Positions 1-5,919 of a stretch of DNA of 7,750 bases are shown here, one piece after another. The notes beneath the pieces were generated by a model. It was not told the DNA's origin, made no database searches, and was given only the letters and a program-made list of their open reading frames with translations. The position numbers and the translations under genes were made by a program. Each line of letters opens with the position of its first letter. Positions within the stretch are counted from its first letter, which is position 1. The DNA comes from Candidatus Sumerlaeota bacterium (GTDB lineage Bacteria; Sumerlaeota; Sumerlaeia; MVZB01; JAJFLK01), in NCBI GenBank assembly GCA_021772735.1, contig JAJFLK010000244.1, positions 1 through 7,750 on the forward strand, read 5' to 3'.

Positions 1-51
1 AATAACGCTTCGTGATGAAACCGGGCTATCGGCCGATCGCGAAAAACACCG

Positions 52-84
52 GGCCCCGCAGAGACTGTTCTGCGGGGCCTTCTT
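52..84. terminator. Bidirectional intrinsic terminator
   Basis: A perfect 11-bp inverted repeat (52-62 with 69-79, arm GGCCCCGCAGA) encloses a 6-nt loop. On the plus strand it is followed by TTCTT. On the minus strand it is followed by GGTGTTTTTC (complement of 42-51). It can therefore end the minus-strand gene stopping at 153 and also any plus-strand gene that ends in the first bases of the window. Stops occur at 3-5 and 13-15 in two plus frames, but which, if either, ends a real gene cannot be told from 50 bases. Confidence 0.85.
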
Positions 85-152
85 AATGGCTCCGATATGC
101 AGCGGAAGTTTTGAAAATTACAGGGTTCGGCTCGGCATCGAACCGAATCGTC

Positions 153-1601
153 TCAGCGATCGAGGGCCATCTGGATCCCTCGGCAGTAAGCGATCAGACC
201 GCCGGCGGCGGCGCGGGCACAGCGGTCCAGCTCGACCGAATCATTGTCGAAAACGCCGATGGGAATCACGAGCGACGCCGACGGGGCATCCGAACGACGC
301 AGGAGATATGCGGGCACAAGACTGTGGCGAATCTCTCGATTCGGAAACCCTCGCGCCAGTTCCCCGCGCAGCATCGAGCCGAGCGCGAGGCTTTGGAATT
401 GGTGGATTCGATACAGCTCGTTCAGCGGCCGCGCCGCTGCGTTTTCGGGAGGTCCGGCGCCGGGCCAAAGAGCTTCGTGAACAGTCCATAGTGCAAAACC
501 ATCGCCACTATCCGTGGCCGTTGAATCGGCGATGAGGTCAAGCAAGATATCCGGATTCCGGCCGCCAATCTCCGGCAGGATGGAATCGATTCGGCCGCGG
601 TCCTCGATGACGATGACGGCGACATCGACCGCCAGGGCTCGGGCGACGAACTGCGCGACCCGATCGGCGAGCGGTTCGAGAACCGAATCTGAAGTCAAGA
701 CGATGCGATCCGGTGCGCGATCGTGCGCAGAATCCACGAGCTGGCCCCACGTGAGGCCCGCGACCGAAGCGCCGACCGCGGGGACTTGAATCGGCGCCAG
801 CGCCTCGCCGACGCGTGGCGAGACGATCGACATGCCCGGAAGTAATCGATTCGAACGAAGCCCTCCGAGCAGGGGCGCTTCGGAGTCCGTCTGCGTTGCG
901 CCGGCTTGACCGGGCTCGTCGCCCCGGACCGCACGCAGCTTCGCGCCCGCGCCTCCGGGCAGCGGATCAGACGTCCCCGATACAGCCGGGGGCAATGCCG
1001 GTTCGGCACCTCGCATCGCGGGGCTCATTTTGCGAGGCTCGGACGTCTGGGAGCCCGAGGTCGATTGCTCAAGTTCAAGCGCAAGGCCGACGTTCTCGGC
1101 GATGATGTGCGCGGTTTCGAGCGGCACGAGAACGGTCGCCCCACGGACGCGGAGCGGTTTTTCGACCGGCCGATACCGGCCATCGATTACCAGAACGGGC
1201 TGATTGGCAAGCACCTGGAGACTGCGTCCCGAAACGGTCAATCGGAACACGCCCATCAATCCGTCCCATTCGCCGCGCGCCGTCGGATCGAAGGTTTGAA
1301 TAATCGCGAGAAAATTATTGAAAGACAGATACGAGCCGTCCGGTTCGTCATGCACCACGATCATTGTTGGGTCCGGGGCGGCCGCAAGTTCACTCGGATC
1401 GGACTGCGGCGGTTTGAATACTCGAGCCGGCTCGTTGAACTCGACGAAAGGGTCGGATTCGAAACCAAAGACTTCGGAAACGTCCGGCGGCTCCTGAGCA
1501 GAGGATGCAGCGACCGAGAGAATGAACAAAAGCAACACCACATAAGCGCGCTTCCACGACCGTTCGCGAGCGGTGTCGGACATGTGAAACAATACGATCA
1601 T
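153..1601 (-). CDS. Secreted Amidase_3-fold protein with copper-amine-oxidase-like N-terminal domain; probable pseudoenzyme
   Basis: The 482-residue protein has a signal peptide: basic n-region (RERSWKR, ~12-18), hydrophobic core ~19-32, likely cleavage after A35 (SSA|QEPP). Residues ~91-178 resemble the copper-amine-oxidase-like N-terminal domain (PVLVIDGRYRPVEKPLRV then VLVPLETAHIIAENVGL). A Pro/Gly/Ser-rich linker (~180-255) leads to a C-terminal domain (~296-477) with the layout of N-acetylmuramoyl-L-alanine amidase (Amidase_3), including SLALGSMLRGEL, YLLRR and IPIGVFDN. The GHGGxDxG metal-binding loop is absent, the SIHAN position reads LDLIADS, and the LVELGF position reads VIPIGVF. 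The expected zinc ligands and catalytic Glu therefore appear lost. I infer a cell-envelope protein that binds peptidoglycan or regulates rather than hydrolyses. No Shine-Dalgarno precedes the ATG at 1601; the in-frame ATG seven codons in (M7) gives a more typical signal peptide. It is transcribed alone toward the terminator at 52-84. Confidence 0.75.
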   Translation of the reverse strand: MIVLFHMSDTARERSWKRAYVVLLLFILSVAASSAQEPPDVSEVFGFESDPFVEFNEPARVFKPPQSDPSELAAAPDPTMIVVHDEPDGSYLSFNNFLAIIQTFDPTARGEWDGLMGVFRLTVSGRSLQVLANQPVLVIDGRYRPVEKPLRVRGATVLVPLETAHIIAENVGLALELEQSTSGSQTSEPRKMSPAMRGAEPALPPAVSGTSDPLPGGAGAKLRAVRGDEPGQAGATQTDSEAPLLGGLRSNRLLPGMSIVSPRVGEALAPIQVPAVGASVAGLTWGQLVDSAHDRAPDRIVLTSDSVLEPLADRVAQFVARALAVDVAVIVIEDRGRIDSILPEIGGRNPDILLDLIADSTATDSGDGFALWTVHEALWPGAGPPENAAARPLNELYRIHQFQSLALGSMLRGELARGFPNREIRHSLVPAYLLRRSDAPSASLVIPIGVFDNDSVELDRCARAAAGGLIAYCRGIQMALDR

Positions 1602-1930
1602 GGAGAGGGAAAAATCTCTGCGTCGATCGGGACCCGGGCGAATTGAAAATCGGATTCGGCGGTCCGGCGATCCGCGCGCCCGTATGATGTCCGCCGAATC
1701 GAACGAGTCTAGCCAGTTTCATTGAAACGCGCGATCAAGTTCAGACACGATGCCCGTTCGAATGGATGTGCCGACGGGCCGGGGAATCGGTCGACCGTTA
1801 TAGGATCCGGACTCACCGACCCACCGCAAACACAGATAATTCAAATTGAAAAATAAAGGTCGATACGATCGCATCGGCGCGCGAGCATACATTGAAATCC
1901 AGGCGAGGCTTAAGAGTGCGGCTTCGAGGG
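1602..1930. other. Intergenic spacer with palindromes, no gene seen
   Basis: This is the left part of the ~870-bp gap between the divergent amidase-fold and Smr genes. I see no coding region. It contains a perfect 10-bp inverted repeat (GATTCGGCGG 1653-1662 with 1691-1700), a 13-bp palindrome GTTTCATTGAAAC (1716-1728) and a 10-bp palindrome CGGTCGACCG (1788-1797). The leftward promoter of the amidase-fold gene should lie here, but I could not pick a convincing -35/-10 pair. Base composition becomes AT-richer from about 1830 toward the promoter at 1956. Confidence 0.5.
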
Positions 1931-1931
1931 C

Positions 1932-1984
1932 GAAAAAAATTTGTTAAAAGGGGGGTTGACAAAAAATCGAGCTGTGCTAGAAAT
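1932..1984 (+). promoter_or_regulatory. Strong rRNA-style sigma70 promoter with UP-like tract
   Basis: A consensus -35 TTGACA lies at 1956-1961. A 16-bp spacer leads to TAGAAA (1978-1983) as -10, preceded by TG at 1975-1976 as in extended -10 promoters. The A/T-rich tract GAAAAAAATTTGTTAAAAG (~1932-1950) sits where an UP element would contact the RNA polymerase alpha subunits. Predicted transcription start is about 1988-1991. This is by far the best promoter in the window and is the type expected for stable RNA. No protein-coding gene begins close downstream; the next credible one starts at 2472, beyond a terminator. Confidence 0.75.
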
Positions 1985-2237
1985 ACCCCACATGTGATGT
2001 CTCTGTGCTCACATCCATACAAGATATAGCACTTTCGGGCGGATTTAAACCGCTCCAACAAGTTTACGTGAAGTCGGCAGGTTCCTCCGCGAATCGTGTT
2101 TTAGACGCAAAAGCGGTGGGTGCATCTCAAAATAGCCTGGTCACACGGCTTCAAGTAAAAAGGATGGTTGATACAGTCTCCGGGGCCACTTTTCCCCCTC
2201 TCTCCGGACCCCCCTCATTGCTCCTCCCTTGCCACCC

Positions 2238-2290
2238 GCACGGGTTTTTGCACCTTCCTGCCGCAACCGACCCGTGCAGGCTTCGGAGCC
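2238..2290 (+). other. Two adjacent RNA hairpins in the 3' half of the transcript
   Basis: The first hairpin pairs GCACGGGT (2238-2245) with ACCCGTGC (2270-2277) perfectly and continues inward with TTGC (2248-2251) and GCAA (2263-2266), leaving an 11-nt loop. The second pairs GGCT (2279-2282) with AGCC (2287-2290) around TCGG. Neither is followed by a T-run, so they are not terminators. They suggest that the region after the rod is also a structured RNA and not simple spacer. Confidence 0.5.
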
Positions 2291-2310
2291 GTCTTCAACC
2301 ATCTTTCTCG

Positions 2311-2369
2311 AAAGCCACGCGAACGGTCCGACCCCCTCCCCGGGCCGCCTCGCGTGGCTTTCTCTTTGT
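2311..2369 (+). terminator. Strong intrinsic terminator
   Basis: AAAGCCACGCGA (2311-2322) pairs perfectly over 12 bp with 2350-2361. An inner 7-bp helix (2324-2330 with 2341-2347, one G-U) continues it to a 10-nt C-rich loop. CTCTTTGT follows at 2362-2369. It ends the transcript from the promoter at 1956. A weaker 5-bp hairpin GGCAG/CTGCC (2378-2382 with 2388-2392) with ATTTCATT after it may act as a backup. Confidence 0.75.
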
Positions 2370-2471
2370 AACCGTCCGGCAGGCCCACTGCCATTTCATT
2401 GCCGCTGCGAGCAGGCAGCACATGCCCGAGAGTGAGCGCGGTGCATCGAACAAAGATACGCGCCGCGGGCT

Positions 2472-3038
2472 ATGCGGGCCGACGCCGTTCCTGATACCCT
2501 TTCGACTGAGAGGTCGCCCTCGCTTGATGAGCGACGCGTCCTGCTCAGCATATTCATTTCGGAGATCAGAACCGCCGTGCAATACGAGCCCGGGCAATAC
2601 GTTCGCCTGGAAGGGATGAGCCGCTCGGCCGTGATCGAATCGATCGACGCCGAGCGCAAGCGCGCCTATGTCCGCGTGGGGACGATGGGGCTGGACGTTC
2701 CGTTGGATCGATTGGGCGAGATCGTTCCGCCCGGCGACATTCGCTCCGAAGATTATCGGAAGCCCGTCCGATGGCGCACGAGCGGCGCCGTCGAGCATGA
2801 AGTCGATTTGCATGGGATGCGAGTCGAAGAGGCCCTCGAGCGCGTTGAAGAATTTTTAGATTCGGCGATCGTGAACGGACTGGCGACCGTGAAGATCGTT
2901 CACGGATACGGCAGTGGGCGATTGCGCACGGCGGTGCGCAAGGCCCTGGAGCGGCATCCCTATGTCCGGGACTTTCACTTCGGCGATCCGATCTCTGGTG
3001 GTCCCGGGCTGACAATCGTTCACATGAAAACAGGCTGA
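2472..3038 (+). CDS. Stand-alone MutS2 C-terminus: KOW-like plus Smr domain protein
   Basis: The 188-residue protein matches only the C-terminal part of MutS2. Residues ~38-84 resemble its KOW-like segment (PGQYVRLEGM, then YVRVGTMGLDVPLDRLGEI). Residues ~109-186 form an Smr domain with the DLHG motif (112-115) and HGYGSG (144-149) followed by the helix LRTAVRKALERHP. Smr domains bind or nick branched DNA or cleave RNA; in MutS2 they act in recombination suppression or in rescue of collided ribosomes. The MutS ATPase and clamp domains are missing, and the reading frame upstream is closed by TGA at 2433-2435, so this is not the visible tail of a longer gene. The start is uncertain: the ATG at 2472 has no clear Shine-Dalgarno, and a GTG at 2577 preceded by GGAG would begin just before the KOW-like domain. 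The PilZ gene follows after 15 bp, indicating an operon. Confidence 0.85.
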   Translation: MRADAVPDTLSTERSPSLDERRVLLSIFISEIRTAVQYEPGQYVRLEGMSRSAVIESIDAERKRAYVRVGTMGLDVPLDRLGEIVPPGDIRSEDYRKPVRWRTSGAVEHEVDLHGMRVEEALERVEEFLDSAIVNGLATVKIVHGYGSGRLRTAVRKALERHPYVRDFHFGDPISGGPGLTIVHMKTG

Positions 3039-3053
3039 TGCGAGGAGGCCGAG

Positions 3054-3752
3054 ATGGATGAGATGGATGACAAGGGGCCGATGCGCCCGGGCGAAGAAGT
3101 CGAGTTGGTTCTGGATCTGAATCCCGAAGCCGGATCCGTTGACGTGCGTCACTCGCGGCTGATTCAGATCGCCGAAGATCGCTTCCTCATCACCCAGACC
3201 ATGCCGCTGTTGGTCAACACGGACATCGGCGGCTCCGCTGATCTGACTGTTGTCATTTCCCAATCAGACGGTCCGGCGCGTTTTGGCTTTCCCGTCGCCA
3301 TTCGCGGTTTCACTCAATTACTCGGCGCAGGGCGAACAACCGAGCCGATCCAGGCAATCGAGCTCGAACGCACCGGCAAGACCCAGCAATACAACGTGCG
3401 GATGGCGTTTCGATTGCAGCCGACGCTTCAGAGCGGATTGGCGCTTTACTTGAACGGCGGAGAGCTTTACGTCTTCGATGTATCTGTGGGCGGCGCGAGT
3501 TTCAGGCGTGATTCGAGGATGGCCTTGCGCGAAGGCGAACTCGCGCAACTTGCCATGGAAATTGACGGCAAGCGCGAAGCGGTCAACGCGCGATTGCTCC
3601 GCCTGTGGACGACGATGGATCGTATGGCGCGCAAGACCGGTCACGTCGCCGTGCGGTTCGAGAACATGAGCGCCCAGGCGAGCAAACGGCTGGCGAAAAA
3701 AATCAGTGAGATCGAGCGCGAGGCGCGGTTCCGCGAGCGGCATCCGGATTGA
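3054..3752 (+). CDS. YcgR-like PilZ-domain c-di-GMP receptor
   Basis: The 232-residue cytoplasmic protein has an N-terminal beta-rich part (~12-90) resembling the PilZN/YcgR N-terminal domain and a C-terminal PilZ domain (~111-205). Both c-di-GMP-binding signatures are present: RxxxR as RMAFR (116-120) and DxSxGG as DVSVGG (142-147). It should therefore be competent to bind the second messenger. YcgR-type proteins act on flagellar motors; other PilZ proteins act on exopolysaccharide or pili, and nothing nearby identifies the target here. The C-terminus (~207-228) is a charged helix. The start is well supported: AGGAGG at 3043-3048 lies 5 nt before the ATG. It follows the Smr gene by 15 bp and converges on the glycosyltransferase gene 46 bp away. 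Confidence 0.88.
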   Translation: MDEMDDKGPMRPGEEVELVLDLNPEAGSVDVRHSRLIQIAEDRFLITQTMPLLVNTDIGGSADLTVVISQSDGPARFGFPVAIRGFTQLLGAGRTTEPIQAIELERTGKTQQYNVRMAFRLQPTLQSGLALYLNGGELYVFDVSVGGASFRRDSRMALREGELAQLAMEIDGKREAVNARLLRLWTTMDRMARKTGHVAVRFENMSAQASKRLAKKISEIEREARFRERHPD

Positions 3753-3754
3753 AG

Positions 3755-3768
3755 CGTCGGCCGCGACG
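3755..3768. other. Short hairpin between convergent genes
   Basis: CGTCG (3755-3759) and CGACG (3764-3768) form a 5-bp stem with a GCCG loop, just after the PilZ stop codon and in the 46-bp gap between convergent genes. There is no T-run on either side, so intrinsic termination is not convincing; no better terminator is visible in this gap. Confidence 0.3.
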
Positions 3769-3798
3769 TCTGCGTCGGGAGTCTGCGTGCCGGCCGGA

Positions 3799-5514
3799 TC
3801 AATTCCCCTTCGGCACGAAGACGCCCAGTTGCGTATTGAGCGTGCGGTAGGGCTCGGCGAGCAAGGGACGATACGAGGCCGCCAGCGCGTCGGTGATTTC
3901 GGGGAGCTGGCCTTGCTGGCCGAGTTCAATAATGACGATGGGCAGTTCGCGATTTCGGATCGCCTCGGCCAGGTCGCGTGTTTTGCTCCAGCCCTCGCCC
4001 TTCGGATTCTCGTCCTGCCGATCGTTCAGGTCTTTGATGCGCCAGATGAAAAGTTCGCTGTAATCGCTCCAGATGCGGCGGCCCGAGGCGAACGCATAGA
4101 AGGGCGGCGCCAGGATTGTATCGCCCGGCTGGCTGTTGCGCTCAATCCATTGCAGGACGCGCTCGACGTTGGCGCGCTCGTTGCCATCGGCGTCGTGGCC
4201 GGCATGTGCGAGATCGGGGAGTTCGAAGGCGGCCTGACTCGCCAGGCGGCGGTAGTGCGCAGCCGTCGGGCCCAGCGCGATCGAGAAGAAGATCGCCAGA
4301 GCGCAAAGGCGGAGAGCGACGCTCAGGCCGCGCAACACGGGTGAGCCGACCTCGGCCCCGGCCGAAGCAGAATTGGTTTCGCCACCGGCCTCTGTCGCAG
4401 AGACTATAGTCACGCCGACAAGTCGGGCCAGCGCGATCAATTCACCGGCGGCGAGCAGCGCGACGGCCGGTCCGGCCAGGCAGAAAATGTAATCCATCGT
4501 TCCGCCCTTGCTGACATAAACGAACGAACACAGGGTCGCGAGGCAGAACCACGCGAGCCCATCGCGCTCGGTGCGTTCGAGCGGGCTTTCGCGAACCAGG
4601 CGGGCGAAACCGAGCAATGCGAAGAAGATATATCCGCCTTCCAGGTAAAGAATATCGCGACCCTCGCGAATGATCTTGCCCGAACGCCATAAACGCTCGC
4701 CGCCTTGCTCGACGAACTCGCCGACGGCGTAGCCCCAGAAGTGCCCGCGCGGATACGTTCCGACCTGATTCAAGACGACGTTGTTCAGGAAGGCTCCGCC
4801 GGTCCAGACCTCAAGCGCGGCCGTGACCGCTGCGGCGAGGACGAGCGCGGGAACGGCGACGCGCCCGGCGCGACGCGGATCGCGCAAGGCCATAAAGACG
4901 ATCATGACAAGCAGGAACGGCGCGGCGGTGGCATTGGTCAACGCAGCAAGAGCGCCGAAGACGCCGGTCATGATGTCGCGCCCGCGGCGCGGCTCCGCGA
5001 TCGCGAAGCGGATCATGATGACGAGGAAGAGGATTTCGAGCGGTTCGGACTGCCAGGCCATCGACCACCAGGTATCGATCGGCAGGAGCCAGAAGATCGC
5101 CCCGGCCGCGACGCCCGAGGCTGCCGAGCCCCAGGCACGCCGTGCAAGATCCGCCACGAGCAGGCCAGTGGCGAGATGTATCCCGAGGCTCACCGCACGG
5201 GCGAGGAACAGGGGCGTTGCCAGGCCCAGCAGACTGGCCAGTTTGGCCAGCGCCGCGCCCAGGAAGAGATGGCACGGCGGCTGGGGCGCGAGGATATCGC
5301 GGTAGACAACGGCGCCCTCGGCGATGCGCGAACCGATGTAGAGATAATTGCCGTCGCCAAAATCGATGTAACCCAGCGACCAGGTCGATAGGACGAAACC
5401 CGAGTGCAAAGCGGCCGCGAAGGCCAGCATGAGGGCGTGCGCCGAGCGAAATCGGGCTGCGACGTTGGCAGGGGGCGGATCGGTATTGGCGCGCGAATCG
5501 GCGGCGGAGATCAT
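3799..5514 (-). CDS. GT-C family membrane glycosyltransferase (GT39/PMT-like)
   Basis: The 571-residue protein has about ten to eleven predicted membrane segments (roughly 25-46, 80-97, 103-122, 130-147, 157-172, 181-208, 218-236, 286-305, 318-335, 340-366, 397-415) and a soluble C-terminal domain (~435-571). The first external loop reads GYIDFGDGNYLYIGSRIAEG then VVYRDILAPQPP. This matches the acidic, catalytic first loop of lipid-phosphate-sugar glycosyltransferases (D51/D54 candidate catalytic Asp, then YRD...PP). Such enzymes transfer sugars from polyprenyl-phosphate donors to lipids, polysaccharides or proteins on the outer face of the membrane; the acceptor here is unknown. The ATG at 5514 lacks a clear Shine-Dalgarno. 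It lies 78 bp downstream of xseB with no terminator between, so it may be the last gene of that transcript. Confidence 0.8.
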   Translation of the reverse strand: MISAADSRANTDPPPANVAARFRSAHALMLAFAAALHSGFVLSTWSLGYIDFGDGNYLYIGSRIAEGAVVYRDILAPQPPCHLFLGAALAKLASLLGLATPLFLARAVSLGIHLATGLLVADLARRAWGSAASGVAAGAIFWLLPIDTWWSMAWQSEPLEILFLVIMIRFAIAEPRRGRDIMTGVFGALAALTNATAAPFLLVMIVFMALRDPRRAGRVAVPALVLAAAVTAALEVWTGGAFLNNVVLNQVGTYPRGHFWGYAVGEFVEQGGERLWRSGKIIREGRDILYLEGGYIFFALLGFARLVRESPLERTERDGLAWFCLATLCSFVYVSKGGTMDYIFCLAGPAVALLAAGELIALARLVGVTIVSATEAGGETNSASAGAEVGSPVLRGLSVALRLCALAIFFSIALGPTAAHYRRLASQAAFELPDLAHAGHDADGNERANVERVLQWIERNSQPGDTILAPPFYAFASGRRIWSDYSELFIWRIKDLNDRQDENPKGEGWSKTRDLAEAIRNRELPIVIIELGQQGQLPEITDALAASYRPLLAEPYRTLNTQLGVFVPKGN

Positions 5515-5592
5515 CGCGACGTTATCACCGAAGGGCGAGGCAATTGCAAGATCGCGGGTAGGGCCCCGTCTGGCGTGCCCGGTCTCCCGAAT

Positions 5593-5919
5593 TCAGAACG
5601 GAATGTCGTCGACGGTCGATGACCCTTTTTTCGGGGGCTCGTGGGCGTGATCTGAATCGTTGTCGGCGTCATCGGCCGCGCCGGATTCGAATTTGCGTTC
5701 GGCGACGGTTCCATCATCGTTATCGATCAGTTCTCGGATGCGCTTCTCGGCGGTATCTAGTTCGGCCTCGCACACCCGGGCAAGCTTCTTGCCCTCGGCG
5801 AAAAGCTTGAGCGATTCGCCGAGCGGGACCTGCTCGTCTTCGAGGCGCCTGACGATCTCTTCGAGATCCTTAAGCGAGGACTCGAAGGTAGGTACTTTCT
5901 TTTTTGGCTTGCGGCCCAT
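5593..5919 (-). CDS. xseB: Exodeoxyribonuclease VII small subunit XseB
   Basis: The 108-residue protein has the XseB helical hairpin: TFESSLKDLEEIVRRLED (11-28), VPLGESLKLFAEGKKLARVCEAEL (31-54) and TAEKRIREL (56-64). XseB binds several copies per XseA large subunit to make exonuclease VII, which degrades single-stranded DNA in mismatch and recombinational repair. The tail (~66-108) is acidic and disordered-looking and ends in STVDDIPF, resembling the single-stranded-DNA-binding protein tip (DDDIPF). The ATG follows the TAA of the STAS gene directly (TAAATG) and has no Shine-Dalgarno of its own, so translation probably depends on re-initiation by ribosomes finishing the upstream gene. xseA is not in this window. 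Confidence 0.93.
   Translation of the reverse strand: MGRKPKKKVPTFESSLKDLEEIVRRLEDEQVPLGESLKLFAEGKKLARVCEAELDTAEKRIRELIDNDDGTVAERKFESGAADDADNDSDHAHEPPKKGSSTVDDIPF

Larger units (their letters stand above)
1988..2369 (+). ncRNA. Structured non-coding RNA of unknown family; first ~175 nt rod-shaped, 6S-like
   Basis: This is the predicted transcript between the strong promoter (1956-1983) and the intrinsic terminator (2311-2369), about 380 nt. Pairings seen by hand in the first part are nested. P1 pairs 2003-2016 with 2162-2176 and closes the ends. A side hairpin spans 2037-2056 (GGGCGG/CCGC-T-CC). P2 pairs 2063-2075 with 2147-2159 (13 positions, one mismatch). P3 is CAGG 2078-2081 with CCTG 2136-2139. 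P4 pairs 2083-2090 with 2113-2120 (one mismatch). The result is a ~174-nt rod with internal loops, like 6S RNA in size and general shape, but I did not recognise a diagnostic 6S primary sequence. I found no tmRNA, RNase P or SRP RNA hallmark. The downstream half carries hairpins at about 2179-2210, 2238-2277 and 2279-2290. It could instead be a long attenuated leader of the Smr gene. Existence of a transcript is fairly likely; family assignment is weak. Confidence 0.5.

Noticed and set aside
2096..2140. Possible c-di-GMP-I riboswitch (GACGCAAAAGC resembles its GACGCAAAGCC core), tempting because a PilZ gene is downstream
   Set aside because: The other invariant parts (GCACAGGGCAAACC segment, GNRA tetraloop and receptor) are absent, and the terminator lies between it and the genes.
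1988..2369. tmRNA, RNase P RNA or SRP RNA, given the size of about 380 nt
   Set aside because: No tRNA-like end or tag frame, no RNase P core sequences such as GAGGAAAGUCC, and no SRP GGAA-loop domain were found on either strand.
2005..2619. Long plus-strand frame of ~200 codons across the ncRNA and terminator
   Set aside because: It runs through the predicted RNA helices and a strong terminator, has low-complexity Pro/Arg/Ser composition, and overlaps the Smr gene in another frame.
4705..5391. Plus-strand frame of ~228 codons opposite the glycosyltransferase
   Set aside because: Its charged, low-complexity composition is a by-product of the GC-rich membrane-protein gene on the other strand, which has clear family motifs.
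5515..5592. Possible terminator or promoter between xseB and the glycosyltransferase
   Set aside because: The 78-bp gap has no stable hairpin with a T-run and no recognisable promoter.
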